A DNA stretch of 64,000 nt from Sphingobacteriales bacterium 46-32 (GTDB lineage: Bacteria; Bacteroidota; Bacteroidia; Chitinophagales; Chitinophagaceae): assembly GCA_001898485.1 (NCBI GenBank), contig MKTY01000021.1:34143-98142 (forward strand), written 5' to 3'. Shown one piece after another: positions 27,706 through 36,926 of this stretch; the stretch's first letter is position 1, and the number at the start of each line of letters is the position of its first letter. The notes below the pieces were generated by a model. It was not told the DNA's origin. It made no database searches and saw nothing but the letters and a program-made list of their open reading frames with translations. A program made the position numbers and the translations under genes.

Positions 27706-29034
27706 TTAAATATAACGGTTAATCAGGTTTTCAAACCATTCCTGTTTGCCGCTGACAGTAGCGGGCTCGCCACTGGCTTCAGCAATGCGGCGCAAATCGG
27801 CAAGGCCGAGTTGTCCTTTTTCAAAAGCTGCCCCGTCGCCACTGTCGAAACTGGCATAGCGCTGCCGGCGCACTTTTTTATAATCAGACTGCTGCAATAC
27901 TTTATCTGCTATCACCAGTGCCCGTGCAAAGCTGTCAATACCGCCAATGTGCGCATGAAACAGGTCTTCGGCATCGGTTGAGTTGCGACGGATCTTGGCG
28001 TCGAAGTTGATACCACCGCCACTAAAACCACCGGCCTCTACAATCACGAGCATGGCTTCTGCCAGTTCATTAATATTATTGGGAAACTGATCTGTATCCC
28101 AGCCATTCTGGTAATCGCCGCGATTGGCATCAATAGACCCCAGCATACCGGTATCTGCAGCTATCTGCAGCTCATGGGTAAATGTGTGACCAGCCAGTGT
28201 GGCGTGGTTTACTTCTATATTCAGTTTAAAGTCCTGCAGCAGATCATACTGACGCAGGAAGCCGATCACCGTTTCGGAATCGTAATCGTACTGATGCTTG
28301 CTGGGTTCACAGGGTTTGGGTTCAATAAAGAAGGTACCGCGGAAACCCTGGGCACGGGCATAATCTCTTGCCATTTGCAGAAAACGGGCCAGGTGCTCCT
28401 TCTCTCTTTTCATATCTGTATTGAGCAGGCTCATATAACCTTCGCGGCCACCCCAGAATACGTAGTTCTCACCCCCCAGTGCAATGGTAGCATCGAGAGC
28501 TGCTTTTACCTGCGCACCGGCATGTGCCAGTACGGCAAAATCAGGATTGGTTGCCGCACCATTCATATAACGGCGATTGGAAAACAGATTGGCTGTACCC
28601 CAAAGCAGTTTCACCCCACTGCTTTTCTGTTTTTGCAGCAGGTAATCTGTAATATGCTGAAGGCGGCTTTCATTTTCCTTCACATCGCGCGTATACTCTA
28701 CAGCATCCACATCATGAAAGCAGTAATACTGAATACCCAGTTTGGTAATAAATTCAAATGCTGCATCGGCTTTTGAACGTGCACGTGCCAGCGGATCGGC
28801 TGGTTCATCCCAGGCAAACAGGTGGGTGGGCTCTCCGAAAGGATCGGCACCATTGCCGCAGAAGGAATGCCAGTAAGCACAGGCAAAACGCAGCCAGTCC
28901 TGCATTGATCTGCCCGCTACTACACGGCTGGCATCGTACCAGCGATAGGCAAATGGGTTATCTGTGTCGGGGCCTTCATATTTAATAGCCGGTATACCTT
29001 TGAAATATTCTTTATCACCTGTTACGACTGACAT
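27706..29034 (-). CDS. xylA: Xylose isomerase
   Basis: Converts D-xylose to D-xylulose in the cytoplasm, first step of xylose use. 442 aa, the normal length of class II enzymes. The catalytic base His107 is in YYCFHDVD; further conserved blocks are [26 protein letters not shown] with metal ligands, [14 protein letters not shown] and [12 protein letters not shown]. All active-site motifs are present, so the gene looks intact. Second gene of the operon, between xylulokinase (28 bases) and the Na+ symporter (29 bases). Confidence 0.97.
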   Translation of the reverse strand: MSVVTGDKEYFKGIPAIKYEGPDTDNPFAYRWYDASRVVAGRSMQDWLRFACAYWHSFCGNGADPFGEPTHLFAWDEPADPLARARSKADAAFEFITKLGIQYYCFHDVDAVEYTRDVKENESRLQHITDYLLQKQKSSGVKLLWGTANLFSNRRYMNGAATNPDFAVLAHAGAQVKAALDATIALGGENYVFWGGREGYMSLLNTDMKREKEHLARFLQMARDYARAQGFRGTFFIEPKPCEPSKHQYDYDSETVIGFLRQYDLLQDFKLNIEVNHATLAGHTFTHELQIAADTGMLGSIDANRGDYQNGWDTDQFPNNINELAEAMLVIVEAGGFSGGGINFDAKIRRNSTDAEDLFHAHIGGIDSFARALVIADKVLQQSDYKKVRRQRYASFDSGDGAAFEKGQLGLADLRRIAEASGEPATVSGKQEWFENLINRYI

Positions 29035-29062
29035 GGGAATGATTTAGTTTTTATGATAAAAT

Positions 29063-30556
29063 TTATTTTTTCTCCGATTGACTGAGGTGCAACTGCAGCC
29101 ATTGTTTCCAGTTAATATAACCTTCTTCGAGTGCAGGCTGGTGCCGGGGATCAATACGCCCTGTTGGCTTTCGCAACATGGCCGCTTCAGCTGCCGAGGC
29201 ATATACTCCCGCTCCTATACCGGCTCCCAGGGCCGCTCCGAAACTTCCATCTCCGTCAAAAAACTCCACGCTCACCTGGTTGAGATCGGCAAATGCCTGA
29301 GCAAAGAGCGAACTCAGAAACAGGTTGGCGCGTGAAGCACGTACTACCTGGGCCGGCACAGCATTTTCCTTCATGATATCTACCCCATACCGGAAAGCAT
29401 AGGCAATACCCTCCTGCACAGCCCTGGCCATATGCGGTCGGCCATGTTTATTCAGATCGATATGATGAAAGTGAGCGCCGGTGATCCTGTTTTGCAACAT
29501 ACGCTCCGCTCCATTACCAAAGGGAATTGCCAGCAACCCGTCTGATCCTGATGGAGCATCGGCAGCCAGCTCATTAAGCTGCGGGTAACTGCACTCCTGG
29601 CCGGCTATTCCTTTTATCCATTTCTGGAAAATACCGGTAGCGTTTATACAAAGTAACAGGCCGATGCGCGGATCGGCTGTTGTATGATTTACATGCGCAA
29701 AACTATTTATGCGGGAAAGACTGTCGCCAGCCAGTTCGCCGCTTACAGCATACACTACACCCGATGTACCTGCGGTGGCTGCCAGCTCGCCCGGAGCGAG
29801 CACATTAAGGGCAAGTGCATTATTGGGCTGATCGCCGGCTTTGTAGGTAACCGGTATGCCTGCCCGCAGTTGCAGCGCTTCTGCTACCTGCGGCAATAAC
29901 CGTCCGTGTTCGGAAAAAAGCGGTGTCACAGGAGCGATCAGCGATTCATTCAGCCCCCAGTATTTCAACAGTTCCTGTGAGAGTGTGCCCGTTGCAAAAT
30001 CCCAGTACATACCTTCAGACAGACCTGATACAGTACTGGTACATTCGCCGGTGAGGCGCATGGCCAGGAAATCGCCGGGCAGCATCATTTTGTCCGCAGC
30101 GGCATATACTGCCGGCTCATTCTTTTTAACCCAGGCCAGCTTACTGGCCGTAAAGTTGCCCGGAGAGTTGAGCAGATGCGTCTGGCAATAGGATGTACCC
30201 AATGCGTTAAAGGCCTCATCGCCCAGTGTTACCGCCCGGCTATCGCACCAGATAATGGAAGGTCTTAATACACGTTGCTCTTTGTCGGTAAGCACCAGCC
30301 CATGCATTTGATAGGCTATACCGATAGCGCCTATATCTGTTGTTTTATAAGTGCCGGATGCATGACAACGCAGGATGGCTTTACCCGCATACTCCCACCA
30401 CAAATCAGGGTCCTGCTCAGCCCAGCCGGGCTGAGGCACTGTAATAGCAGCCTCCGTATCGGGATAACTGGCCGATGCCACACACTGCTGTGTAACTGCA
30501 TCTACTACTGATACTTTTACCGAGGAAGTTCCGAGATCAATACCCAATAACAACAT
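29063..30556 (-). CDS. xylB: Xylulokinase
   Basis: Phosphorylates D-xylulose to xylulose 5-phosphate with ATP. 497 aa of the FGGY kinase family: the phosphate-binding start LLGIDLGTSSVKV, AYQMHGLVLTD, and the catalytic base Asp242 in GDQPNNALAL. The ATG at 30556 is preferred over 30610 because the first beta strand of the kinase begins there. First gene of a nine-gene operon running to GH5 at 17400. Its leader of about 450 bases back to the SusCD operon terminator contains a palindromic operator candidate and an attenuator-like hairpin. Confidence 0.95.
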   Translation of the reverse strand: MLLLGIDLGTSSVKVSVVDAVTQQCVASASYPDTEAAITVPQPGWAEQDPDLWWEYAGKAILRCHASGTYKTTDIGAIGIAYQMHGLVLTDKEQRVLRPSIIWCDSRAVTLGDEAFNALGTSYCQTHLLNSPGNFTASKLAWVKKNEPAVYAAADKMMLPGDFLAMRLTGECTSTVSGLSEGMYWDFATGTLSQELLKYWGLNESLIAPVTPLFSEHGRLLPQVAEALQLRAGIPVTYKAGDQPNNALALNVLAPGELAATAGTSGVVYAVSGELAGDSLSRINSFAHVNHTTADPRIGLLLCINATGIFQKWIKGIAGQECSYPQLNELAADAPSGSDGLLAIPFGNGAERMLQNRITGAHFHHIDLNKHGRPHMARAVQEGIAYAFRYGVDIMKENAVPAQVVRASRANLFLSSLFAQAFADLNQVSVEFFDGDGSFGAALGAGIGAGVYASAAEAAMLRKPTGRIDPRHQPALEEGYINWKQWLQLHLSQSEKK

Positions 30557-30728
30557 AATATGGCAACAAGACAAATGGATGGGATTGGTGTGCCATCCGG
30601 GCCTGGCCATAAACTTATAATATATTGAGGAAAATGATGCACATTTTTACTCATTCACCAGACAGGAATATGGGGATAAAGAGGAAAAGCCGGCAAACCT
30701 GCGACTGTATACCGGGCAGACTGTTAAT

Positions 30729-30762
30729 AAAAAAAAAGCAGGCCGGCTTGAAAACCACCTGC
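30729..30762 (-). terminator. Terminator- or attenuator-like hairpin in the xylB leader
   Basis: Read on the minus strand: GCAGG...CCTGC stem (30738-30762, with an internal GG/CC extension and a bulge) followed by a run of nine T residues (30737-30729). It lies between the palindrome at 30808-30819 and the xylB start, so it could attenuate the operon transcript. Confidence 0.5.
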
Positions 30763-30807
30763 GTGGGTCTTGTTGACCGTTCACATGAGAAAACTATTTT
30801 GAACCCG

Positions 30808-30819
30808 TTAACCGGTTAA
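30808..30819. promoter_or_regulatory. Perfect 12-base palindrome, LacI/GalR-type operator candidate
   Basis: TTAACCGGTTAA, a perfect dyad with a central CpG as in LacI-family operators. It is about 250 bases upstream of xylB, within the 506-base gap that separates the SusCD operon terminator from the xylose operon. No LacI-family gene is in the window. A promoter of the TAnnTTTG type was not found near it. Confidence 0.5.
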
Positions 30820-30916
30820 AATCTGTTTGTTACTGTAAAAGTACAAGATGCGTGCCGGCCTGGCCCTGACAGGCTCACCCGGGCATGAATAAAGCCGACT
30901 GTAGCAGGCAAATACC

Positions 30917-30964
30917 CAGACCGGCATTTAATAACAAATGATCGTACATACCATTGCCGGTCTG
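30917..30964. promoter_or_regulatory. Spaced inverted repeat CAGACCGGCA / TGCCGGTCTG
   Basis: Ten-base arms at 30917-30926 and 30955-30964, separated by 28 bases. It sits between the SusCD terminator and the operator-like palindrome. It could fold as RNA on either strand or be a binding site; function unknown. Confidence 0.4.
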
Positions 30965-31002
30965 TACGGCCCAGATTCTTTAATCAGCCAGGTATAACAG
31001 CT

Positions 31003-31034
31003 ATAAAAAGAGGGTGGCTTTTTAAACCACCCTC
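31003..31034 (-). terminator. Rho-independent terminator of the SusCD operon
   Basis: On the minus strand GAGGGTGG, a nine-base loop, CCACCCTC, then TTTTTATAG. It lies about 30 bases after the stop of the surface lipoprotein gene and marks the end of the SusC-SusD-lipoprotein transcript. Confidence 0.85.
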
Positions 31035-31062
31035 CTATTGTTGTTAAAGACAATTATCGGCA

Positions 31063-31920
31063 TTAACGTCCCATCACATAATCCATTCCGTTCTCATAGT
31101 AATACAAGGACCCGCCGATTAATACCAGCACATCCAGTTTGAAAGTGATGCGTTCATTACACACAGAAAACTTGTTAGCCTGTCCGGGCTTCGTCCGTAC
31201 ATAATATGGCTGTCCGGCAGCATACTCTTTATTGGTGACCTGTAGGGGGATTTCTGCTTTCGTATTGCTGGGATCGGTCCAGTCAAAGTTGATCGTAACA
31301 GGGCCAAAATAATCAAACAGGTTATTCATCATAGCCGTGGCTGTAGTAGTACCTGCCACATGCGTCATATTAGCGATACTGGTTGTATAAGGGCCGCTGC
31401 CTCCCTCAAATGTCTGGGTATAATTACCCAGCATGATATTGATATCTGAAACGGCTCCATCGAAGCAGGGACCGCGGAGTATCAGGTTCAGCGTATCATT
31501 AAAAGATGCCGGTTTAACAGATGGCGACTTCAGTACTATCTGCAATGTATCAACACGACCGGCAGTATACTGGCTGTAAATACCCTGTATGCTAAATTCA
31601 ACAACCGCAGAGCCGGCCGGTACGGTGATACTGTTGGATGTAAGACCGTTAACGGTATATTGAGTGCCGGCCGCTGCTCCTGTCGGTGAACTTATTTCAA
31701 CAGTAGCTGTCCGGTCTTCTTTAGATACTGTTGTTACCCCCAGTTTTACTGTAAATGCAGGCGCCGGATTTGTTTCAATAACGTAGCGCTGTGTTTTATC
31801 ACCGATAAAATGCACTTCTTCGGGTGGTATAAACAGGTTGGAGGCAGTCTTGGTACAACTCATGACTATTGCCAGTGAACTGATCAGCAGCAATGCAGGT
31901 ATGACAGAAAAACGATTCAT
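31063..31920 (-). CDS. Surface lipoprotein after SusD, predicted glycan-binding
   Basis: 285-aa lipoprotein, lipobox IVMSC with Cys22. It has an Ig-like/Calx-beta style N-terminal half (FTVKLGVTTVSKEDRTATVEIS, then TVPAGSAVVEFSIQGIYSQ), as in DUF4843/DUF1735-type proteins, and a second half with Asn-, Gly- and aromatic-rich strands (NYTQTFEGGSGPYTTSI). The position right after susD is the usual slot for a surface glycan-binding protein (SusE-like). A binding role is inferred from that place only. 45 bases downstream of susD. Confidence 0.7.
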   Translation of the reverse strand: MNRFSVIPALLLISSLAIVMSCTKTASNLFIPPEEVHFIGDKTQRYVIETNPAPAFTVKLGVTTVSKEDRTATVEISSPTGAAAGTQYTVNGLTSNSITVPAGSAVVEFSIQGIYSQYTAGRVDTLQIVLKSPSVKPASFNDTLNLILRGPCFDGAVSDINIMLGNYTQTFEGGSGPYTTSIANMTHVAGTTTATAMMNNLFDYFGPVTINFDWTDPSNTKAEIPLQVTNKEYAAGQPYYVRTKPGQANKFSVCNERITFKLDVLVLIGGSLYYYENGMDYVMGR

Positions 31921-31965
31921 ATATAAACAGATTGGGTTGGTAATAAAAATTGTTACCGCGCTTTA

Positions 31966-33369
31966 TTAATTATAGCCTGGATTGGGAACCATATTGGGGT
32001 TAGCCAGTATTTCGTCCTGTGGTATGGGCAATGTAAACCGGAAGCTGTTGGCCGGTAAGGTCTGCCAGTTGGGGCTGTCTACATCGCTGGAGTTACGTTG
32101 CATTGCCAGGCCCTGCCGCTTGAGATCAAAGAAGCGGAATCCTTCGAGAAAAAGCTCTTTAAAGCGTTCCTGCAATACGGCTTCTATCAGCGCCTGCGCA
32201 CTTCCAAAGCTTTCATCGTTATAGCCCGTGATCCTTTTTGCGCGTAAGGCATTAAGGTCGGCTGCACCGGCCGCAATATTCGGTGTAGCCAGGCGTGCAT
32301 AAGCCTCGGCGCGTATCAGGTACATCTCAGCGGTACGAATGGCCTTGGCATCCACGATGCGGCCACCGCGTGAAGATGTGTAGAATTTATTGACATAGCG
32401 TTTACCGGAAGCATTACCGATATAGGCCGCTTTACGGATATCGGCATCGTCGTAGCTGTTGTTGATCTTGTCTGAAGGTGAAAAGATCACATTACCATTG
32501 GTAGCAGTCCAGAGTGTACCCAGCGTAGCCGTGTTTTCATAACGCAGGCGAAATAAAGTTTCATTCGTATTTACATCGGTCCAGATGCCCCTGAAATCAT
32601 CGCCCGTTACAAGGGGTTTGATACCGCTGCCAATAACGGTAGTGGCCAGATCAATGGCTTTCTGCCAGTCACCTTTATATAATGCCACGCGTGCTTCAAA
32701 AGCAGCAATGCTGATTTTGTTCAGCGACAGATCAGCAAATGTACCGGCTGTTACATCGGGCAGCAGACTTTTGGCTGTCTGAATATCCGCGTCAATCTGT
32801 GCCAGGACTTCTGCCACTGTATTACGGGCCGGGCGACCAAGCAATTCGCTTTTGACCATTACAGGTACACCCAGCGGGTCGGCTGCATCATACTTCTTAC
32901 TGTACCAGTTGAGCAGATCGAAATGTCCGATGGCCCGCAGTGCCAGCAGCTGCGCCTTTATAACCGGGCGTTTGGCATCATCACCGGGATTTACGGCGGC
33001 TACCGTTTCAATATTGGGTAATACACGGTTTACCTGATCTATGAGCGTGTAAAAAGAACCAAAGCCTGTCAGCACATCGCCACCAGTAGTACCATCAGTA
33101 CCATATTGCAGCCGGTAGGTAAACTGACCGGAGCCTCCATTGTCGGGCCCGAATTTTACTTCATCAGAAGCCAGTGCAGACACATACATGGATACAGGTC
33201 GGGAATATCGGGCATAGGCTGCATTGAGTCCTTTCTGCAGATCATCCACCGTTTCAAAAGCCTTTGTTTCATCCACGCTGTCTGTTGGCTGCAATGCCAG
33301 GTCTTTTTTGCAGGCAGTCAGCATCAGCACCGAAGCCACCAGCAAGAAGTATATTTTTTTATTACGCAT
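31966..33369 (-). CDS. susD: SusD/RagB family outer-membrane nutrient-binding lipoprotein
   Basis: 467-aa surface lipoprotein that lids the SusC channel and binds oligosaccharides. Lipobox MLTAC with Cys20. It shows the SusD TPR-like helical scaffold (LQKGLNAAYARYSRPVSMYV; QLLALRAIGHFDLLNWYSKKY) and the C-terminal block ERFKELFLEGFRFFDLKRQGLAM, a hallmark of the family, ending with the ANPNMVPNPGYN tail. It is 27 bases downstream of susC, so the pair is cotranscribed. Confidence 0.93.
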   Translation of the reverse strand: MRNKKIYFLLVASVLMLTACKKDLALQPTDSVDETKAFETVDDLQKGLNAAYARYSRPVSMYVSALASDEVKFGPDNGGSGQFTYRLQYGTDGTTGGDVLTGFGSFYTLIDQVNRVLPNIETVAAVNPGDDAKRPVIKAQLLALRAIGHFDLLNWYSKKYDAADPLGVPVMVKSELLGRPARNTVAEVLAQIDADIQTAKSLLPDVTAGTFADLSLNKISIAAFEARVALYKGDWQKAIDLATTVIGSGIKPLVTGDDFRGIWTDVNTNETLFRLRYENTATLGTLWTATNGNVIFSPSDKINNSYDDADIRKAAYIGNASGKRYVNKFYTSSRGGRIVDAKAIRTAEMYLIRAEAYARLATPNIAAGAADLNALRAKRITGYNDESFGSAQALIEAVLQERFKELFLEGFRFFDLKRQGLAMQRNSSDVDSPNWQTLPANSFRFTLPIPQDEILANPNMVPNPGYN

Positions 33370-33396
33370 AGTTTATTCTTGTTTCATTTAGATTAA

Positions 33397-36300
33397 TCAG
33401 AAGCTGATATCAATACCGGCAGTAATAGCGCGGGGATTGGGATATTCGCTCAGTGAAATATTATTATCATCTTCCGGATCAAGCCCCTTCCATTTTGTCC
33501 AGGTCAGCAGATTCTGTCCGAGTACATACACGCGGATAGAAGAGAAATGTTTCAGCTTTTCCAGTACACTCTGCGGCATAGTATAAGAGAGTGTTACGTT
33601 GCGCAGGCGCAGGAAAGAAGCATCCTGAATCAGTTTGGAGGTAAACTGGTTTTGATAAAGCGGGCTTTGCGTAGCAGCTACATCACCAGGTTTTTTCCAG
33701 AAGTTAAGCGACCGTGCCTGATTGATTCCCTGTGCCAGGAAGTTGGGACTTTCTACAAAAAACTCGAGATTGTTTACGCGATAACCTTTGGCTGCATAAG
33801 AGAAGAACGCAGAAAAATCAAATCCTTTATAACGCAGGGTACTACCAAAACCACCGGTATAAGGTGGTATCCATGTGCCATAATCCTGTACCCGGTTGGC
33901 AGCAGAATATACGGGGGTTACTTTTCCATTCAGATCATAGTACAGGGGAGCTCCGGTTGAAGCATCCACACCGGCCCACTTCACTTCATAATGTGATCCA
34001 ATCGGCAATCCTACTGTAATAAGACTGGTGCCTGCTTCAAAAGAAGATACGCTACCCAGGCTGGTCACGCGGTTCTTGTTATAGGCTCCATTCACAGAAA
34101 CGGTCCAGGTAAGATCACGGTTCCTGATCACATCATAATTCAGGCTGTATTCTATACCGCGGTTATACATACTGCCGGCGTTTACATCAATGCTGCCGAA
34201 GGGACCACCGGTAGCGCTCAGCGAAAGCTGGGCAAACAGGTTGTTGGTGGCTTTATTATATAACTGAACATCGCCATAAAACCGGTTTTTAAACATGCCG
34301 AATTCTACACCGAAGTTGGTGGTATTGGTATATTCCCACTCGGCCAGCGGATTACCCGGTGCATCTGCATTGGGGATGATACCGATATTGCCGGATATAA
34401 GATTAGACTGCGTGTTGTAGAGCGGCAGATACCCAAAATCGCCATAAGGGAAATTATCTGCATTGGCAGATTGACCATAACTCAGTTTTACACGGAGCTG
34501 ATTTACCACAGCACTTCCGTTCAGGAATGCTTCACGGCTGGCATCCCAGATACCACCAATGCTCCAGAATCCTTTCAGCCTGTTCTGTTCGGGCAATTTG
34601 GATGTACCGTCATAACGATAAGTGCCGGTGATCGTATATTTATGCTTAAATGTATAACGGGCATTTCCCATTACAGACTCAAGCACATTCTGACTTTTTC
34701 CTCCTCCGATGGTTTGATACAACTGATTGGTGGCATTGCCTGCTGTGATAGCTGCTATGGTATTCGGACGACGGGGGTCAATTCCAAAACCTGTTGCAGT
34801 GAGTAATTTGCTATACGTACGCAGGTATTCGCCATATACGGTCACATCAATATCATGGTCGCTGGCAAAGGTGTTTTTATACCCGGCATATGCCCGTGCA
34901 TTGAGTAGCAGCAACCGGTTATAGCCTTCTGTCATTGCGCCCGTTTTAGTTCGCACATTGGCATTGGAGTAGGTATCAAACACACGGGGATCGTTATAAG
35001 TAGAGTTCTGCGTATGACGGAAATCAACCCCTGTCACAAACCCTGCATAGATATTGCGGGTAAAGTTGTAATTGACACTCATTGACAAAACAGCTTTGAT
35101 CTGGTCATTGTAAACCCTGTCGTACTGCGTTTTGTCTAGCTGAGTGGGCGCGCTGTATACAATCCCCGTACCTACATTATATTTACCATCGGCTCTGTAA
35201 GCCCCGATATACTCAGGTGTAACCATCGGTACAAAGAAGGGGTTTACGAATGCTGCAAATGAATTGAGCGCATTTGACTGAAAATTGCGGCGCGTATAAC
35301 CAATATTGGAAGAAAGGGAGAAGGTGAGTTTCTCATCTGAATAATCCATATTGGAGCGGAGTGTCACACGCTTCATATCGCTGGGCTTATTGATGCCCTG
35401 TTCATTGTAAACGCCCAGATTGGAATACAGGCGAGTTTTACCTGTACCTCCCGAAAAACTGATCTCGTTGTTGCTAAATGTACCGTTGCGGTAGAAATAG
35501 TCATACCAGTTGGTATTCACTCCCCGGATGCTGTCAAGCTGACGGTCTCCGAATTCGAAGTCTGTCTGTGTTTTGGGCACCAGGGTGCCGCTTACCAGCT
35601 TATTGGGGTTATTGCGTGAATACTGCCAGCCCGGCAATGTGGGGAAATTGCCCCAGGTTGTAAGTGTGCTGTTGGGCAATTGTAGCCCAAGGTCTTCCTG
35701 CGCTTTCAGCAGCTCTCCGGTAGTCATCATATCATACTTAAAATCGGGCTTACCCTTGATGCCGAACTGAGAGCTGATACCGAGTTTCATCTTACCGGAA
35801 GCGCCCCGTTTGGTCGTCACAACAATTACCCCGGCTGCTCCGCGGCTGCCATACATTGCTGCAGCTGTTGCATCTTTCAGTACATCGATAGTAGCAATGT
35901 CGTTGGGATTGATGCCCTGAAAAGCATCTCCTTCAACAGGCATACCATCTATAATATAAAGAGGCGTGCTGCCACCGGTAATGGAGGTAGGACCACGCAG
36001 AATGGTGGTGGCAGTGCTTCCGGGCTGACCATTACCTGACAATACAGTAAGACCTGGTGCGCGTCCCTGCAGCATCTGATCAAAAGAACCAACAGGCACA
36101 TTGCGCAATTCCTTTTCGGTGACCTTGCTGGCCGCACCGGCATATTCTGACCGGCGGGTTCGGCCAATACCCGTTACTACCACCTCTTCGAGATTGGATG
36201 TCACAGGCAACAACGAGACTGAATACACAGATACACCTTCACGCAGATCGACCACCTGTGGTGTAAGACCTACATTACTGAATTCAAGCTGACTGGCGCC

Positions 36301-36489
36301 GGCAGGCAAAGCCAGGGTATAGCGGCCATCTGGACCGGTAACAGTTCCTACAGAACTACCACGCACCTGCACCGAGGCAGAGGGCACAGGTTCACCTTTT
36401 TCATTTAAAACCCGGCCCGAAATGGTGCGTTGTGCAAATAACATCAGCACACTGCACATACATGCAATCAACAGGACTACTTTCTTCAT
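33397..36489 (-). CDS. susC: SusC/RagA family TonB-linked outer-membrane transporter
   Basis: 1030-aa TonB-dependent outer-membrane transporter for oligosaccharides. Signal peptide (MKKVVLLIACMCSVLMLFA), then a carboxypeptidase-regulatory-like domain (RTISGRVLNEKGEPVPSASV), the plug with TonB-box-like EEVVVTGIG and the conserved SRGAAGVIVVTTKRG, and a long beta barrel ending in the aromatic-terminated strand AGIDISF. The start at 36489 was chosen because it begins the signal peptide; the frame runs upstream to 36591 without family support. No N-terminal STN/anti-sigma interaction domain is present, so it is a plain transporter rather than a signal transducer. Confidence 0.95.
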   Translation of the reverse strand: MKKVVLLIACMCSVLMLFAQRTISGRVLNEKGEPVPSASVQVRGSSVGTVTGPDGRYTLALPAGASQLEFSNVGLTPQVVDLREGVSVYSVSLLPVTSNLEEVVVTGIGRTRRSEYAGAASKVTEKELRNVPVGSFDQMLQGRAPGLTVLSGNGQPGSTATTILRGPTSITGGSTPLYIIDGMPVEGDAFQGINPNDIATIDVLKDATAAAMYGSRGAAGVIVVTTKRGASGKMKLGISSQFGIKGKPDFKYDMMTTGELLKAQEDLGLQLPNSTLTTWGNFPTLPGWQYSRNNPNKLVSGTLVPKTQTDFEFGDRQLDSIRGVNTNWYDYFYRNGTFSNNEISFSGGTGKTRLYSNLGVYNEQGINKPSDMKRVTLRSNMDYSDEKLTFSLSSNIGYTRRNFQSNALNSFAAFVNPFFVPMVTPEYIGAYRADGKYNVGTGIVYSAPTQLDKTQYDRVYNDQIKAVLSMSVNYNFTRNIYAGFVTGVDFRHTQNSTYNDPRVFDTYSNANVRTKTGAMTEGYNRLLLLNARAYAGYKNTFASDHDIDVTVYGEYLRTYSKLLTATGFGIDPRRPNTIAAITAGNATNQLYQTIGGGKSQNVLESVMGNARYTFKHKYTITGTYRYDGTSKLPEQNRLKGFWSIGGIWDASREAFLNGSAVVNQLRVKLSYGQSANADNFPYGDFGYLPLYNTQSNLISGNIGIIPNADAPGNPLAEWEYTNTTNFGVEFGMFKNRFYGDVQLYNKATNNLFAQLSLSATGGPFGSIDVNAGSMYNRGIEYSLNYDVIRNRDLTWTVSVNGAYNKNRVTSLGSVSSFEAGTSLITVGLPIGSHYEVKWAGVDASTGAPLYYDLNGKVTPVYSAANRVQDYGTWIPPYTGGFGSTLRYKGFDFSAFFSYAAKGYRVNNLEFFVESPNFLAQGINQARSLNFWKKPGDVAATQSPLYQNQFTSKLIQDASFLRLRNVTLSYTMPQSVLEKLKHFSSIRVYVLGQNLLTWTKWKGLDPEDDNNISLSEYPNPRAITAGIDISF

Positions 36490-36926
36490 AAGCAATTTCT
36501 TGTTTTGGTTCCCAAATAAGGCAGCAATTTCCGCCTGTCTGTTTCTTACTTTGATCACTTTGCTACCGAAGCATGAATCCGGCCACTTCAAACCCCGTTA
36601 TATTGATCTTGTTTTTAATACCGGCAAATGAAAATGACTGCCCCAATCCCGTAAAAAAAGTTGTAGAAGGAATTTTGAGGAATAAAGCAGCGTTTTTGAT
36701 CGCTGAAAACTCTTTATCTTTACTACGTATTATTTCCCCCACTAAGAACCCGGTAACATTCCCAAGCCGGGACATTATTGCCACTCGTACTGGAATATGT
36801 CCACATAGAGAATTTTTGTACTTGCTTAACAGTTTGTACTGATAGTTTTATGCCCGGATATCGTTATACCCACACACATGAGAAAGCTCCGGACAAAAAC
36901 AGGTTTTGTTAACCTTAACCACTGCC
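36490..36926. other. Divergent intergenic region between susC and the LytS gene
   Basis: 437 bases of AT-rich sequence that must hold the minus-strand susC promoter and the plus-strand sensor kinase promoter. I did not find a clear TAnnTTTG box or an operator palindrome; reading frames of 70-90 codons on both strands here lack start-site support or recognisable content. Confidence 0.5.

Noticed and set aside
30660..30730. Cobalamin-riboswitch-like segment (AAAGCCGGCAAACCTGCG) on the plus strand
   Set aside because: No upstream B12-box elements and no plus-strand gene follows; a chance match to the 3' end of the motif.
36563..36842. Reading frames of 73 and 89 codons between susC and lytS
   Set aside because: They overlap on opposite strands, lack a convincing start or family, and fill a region that must hold promoters.
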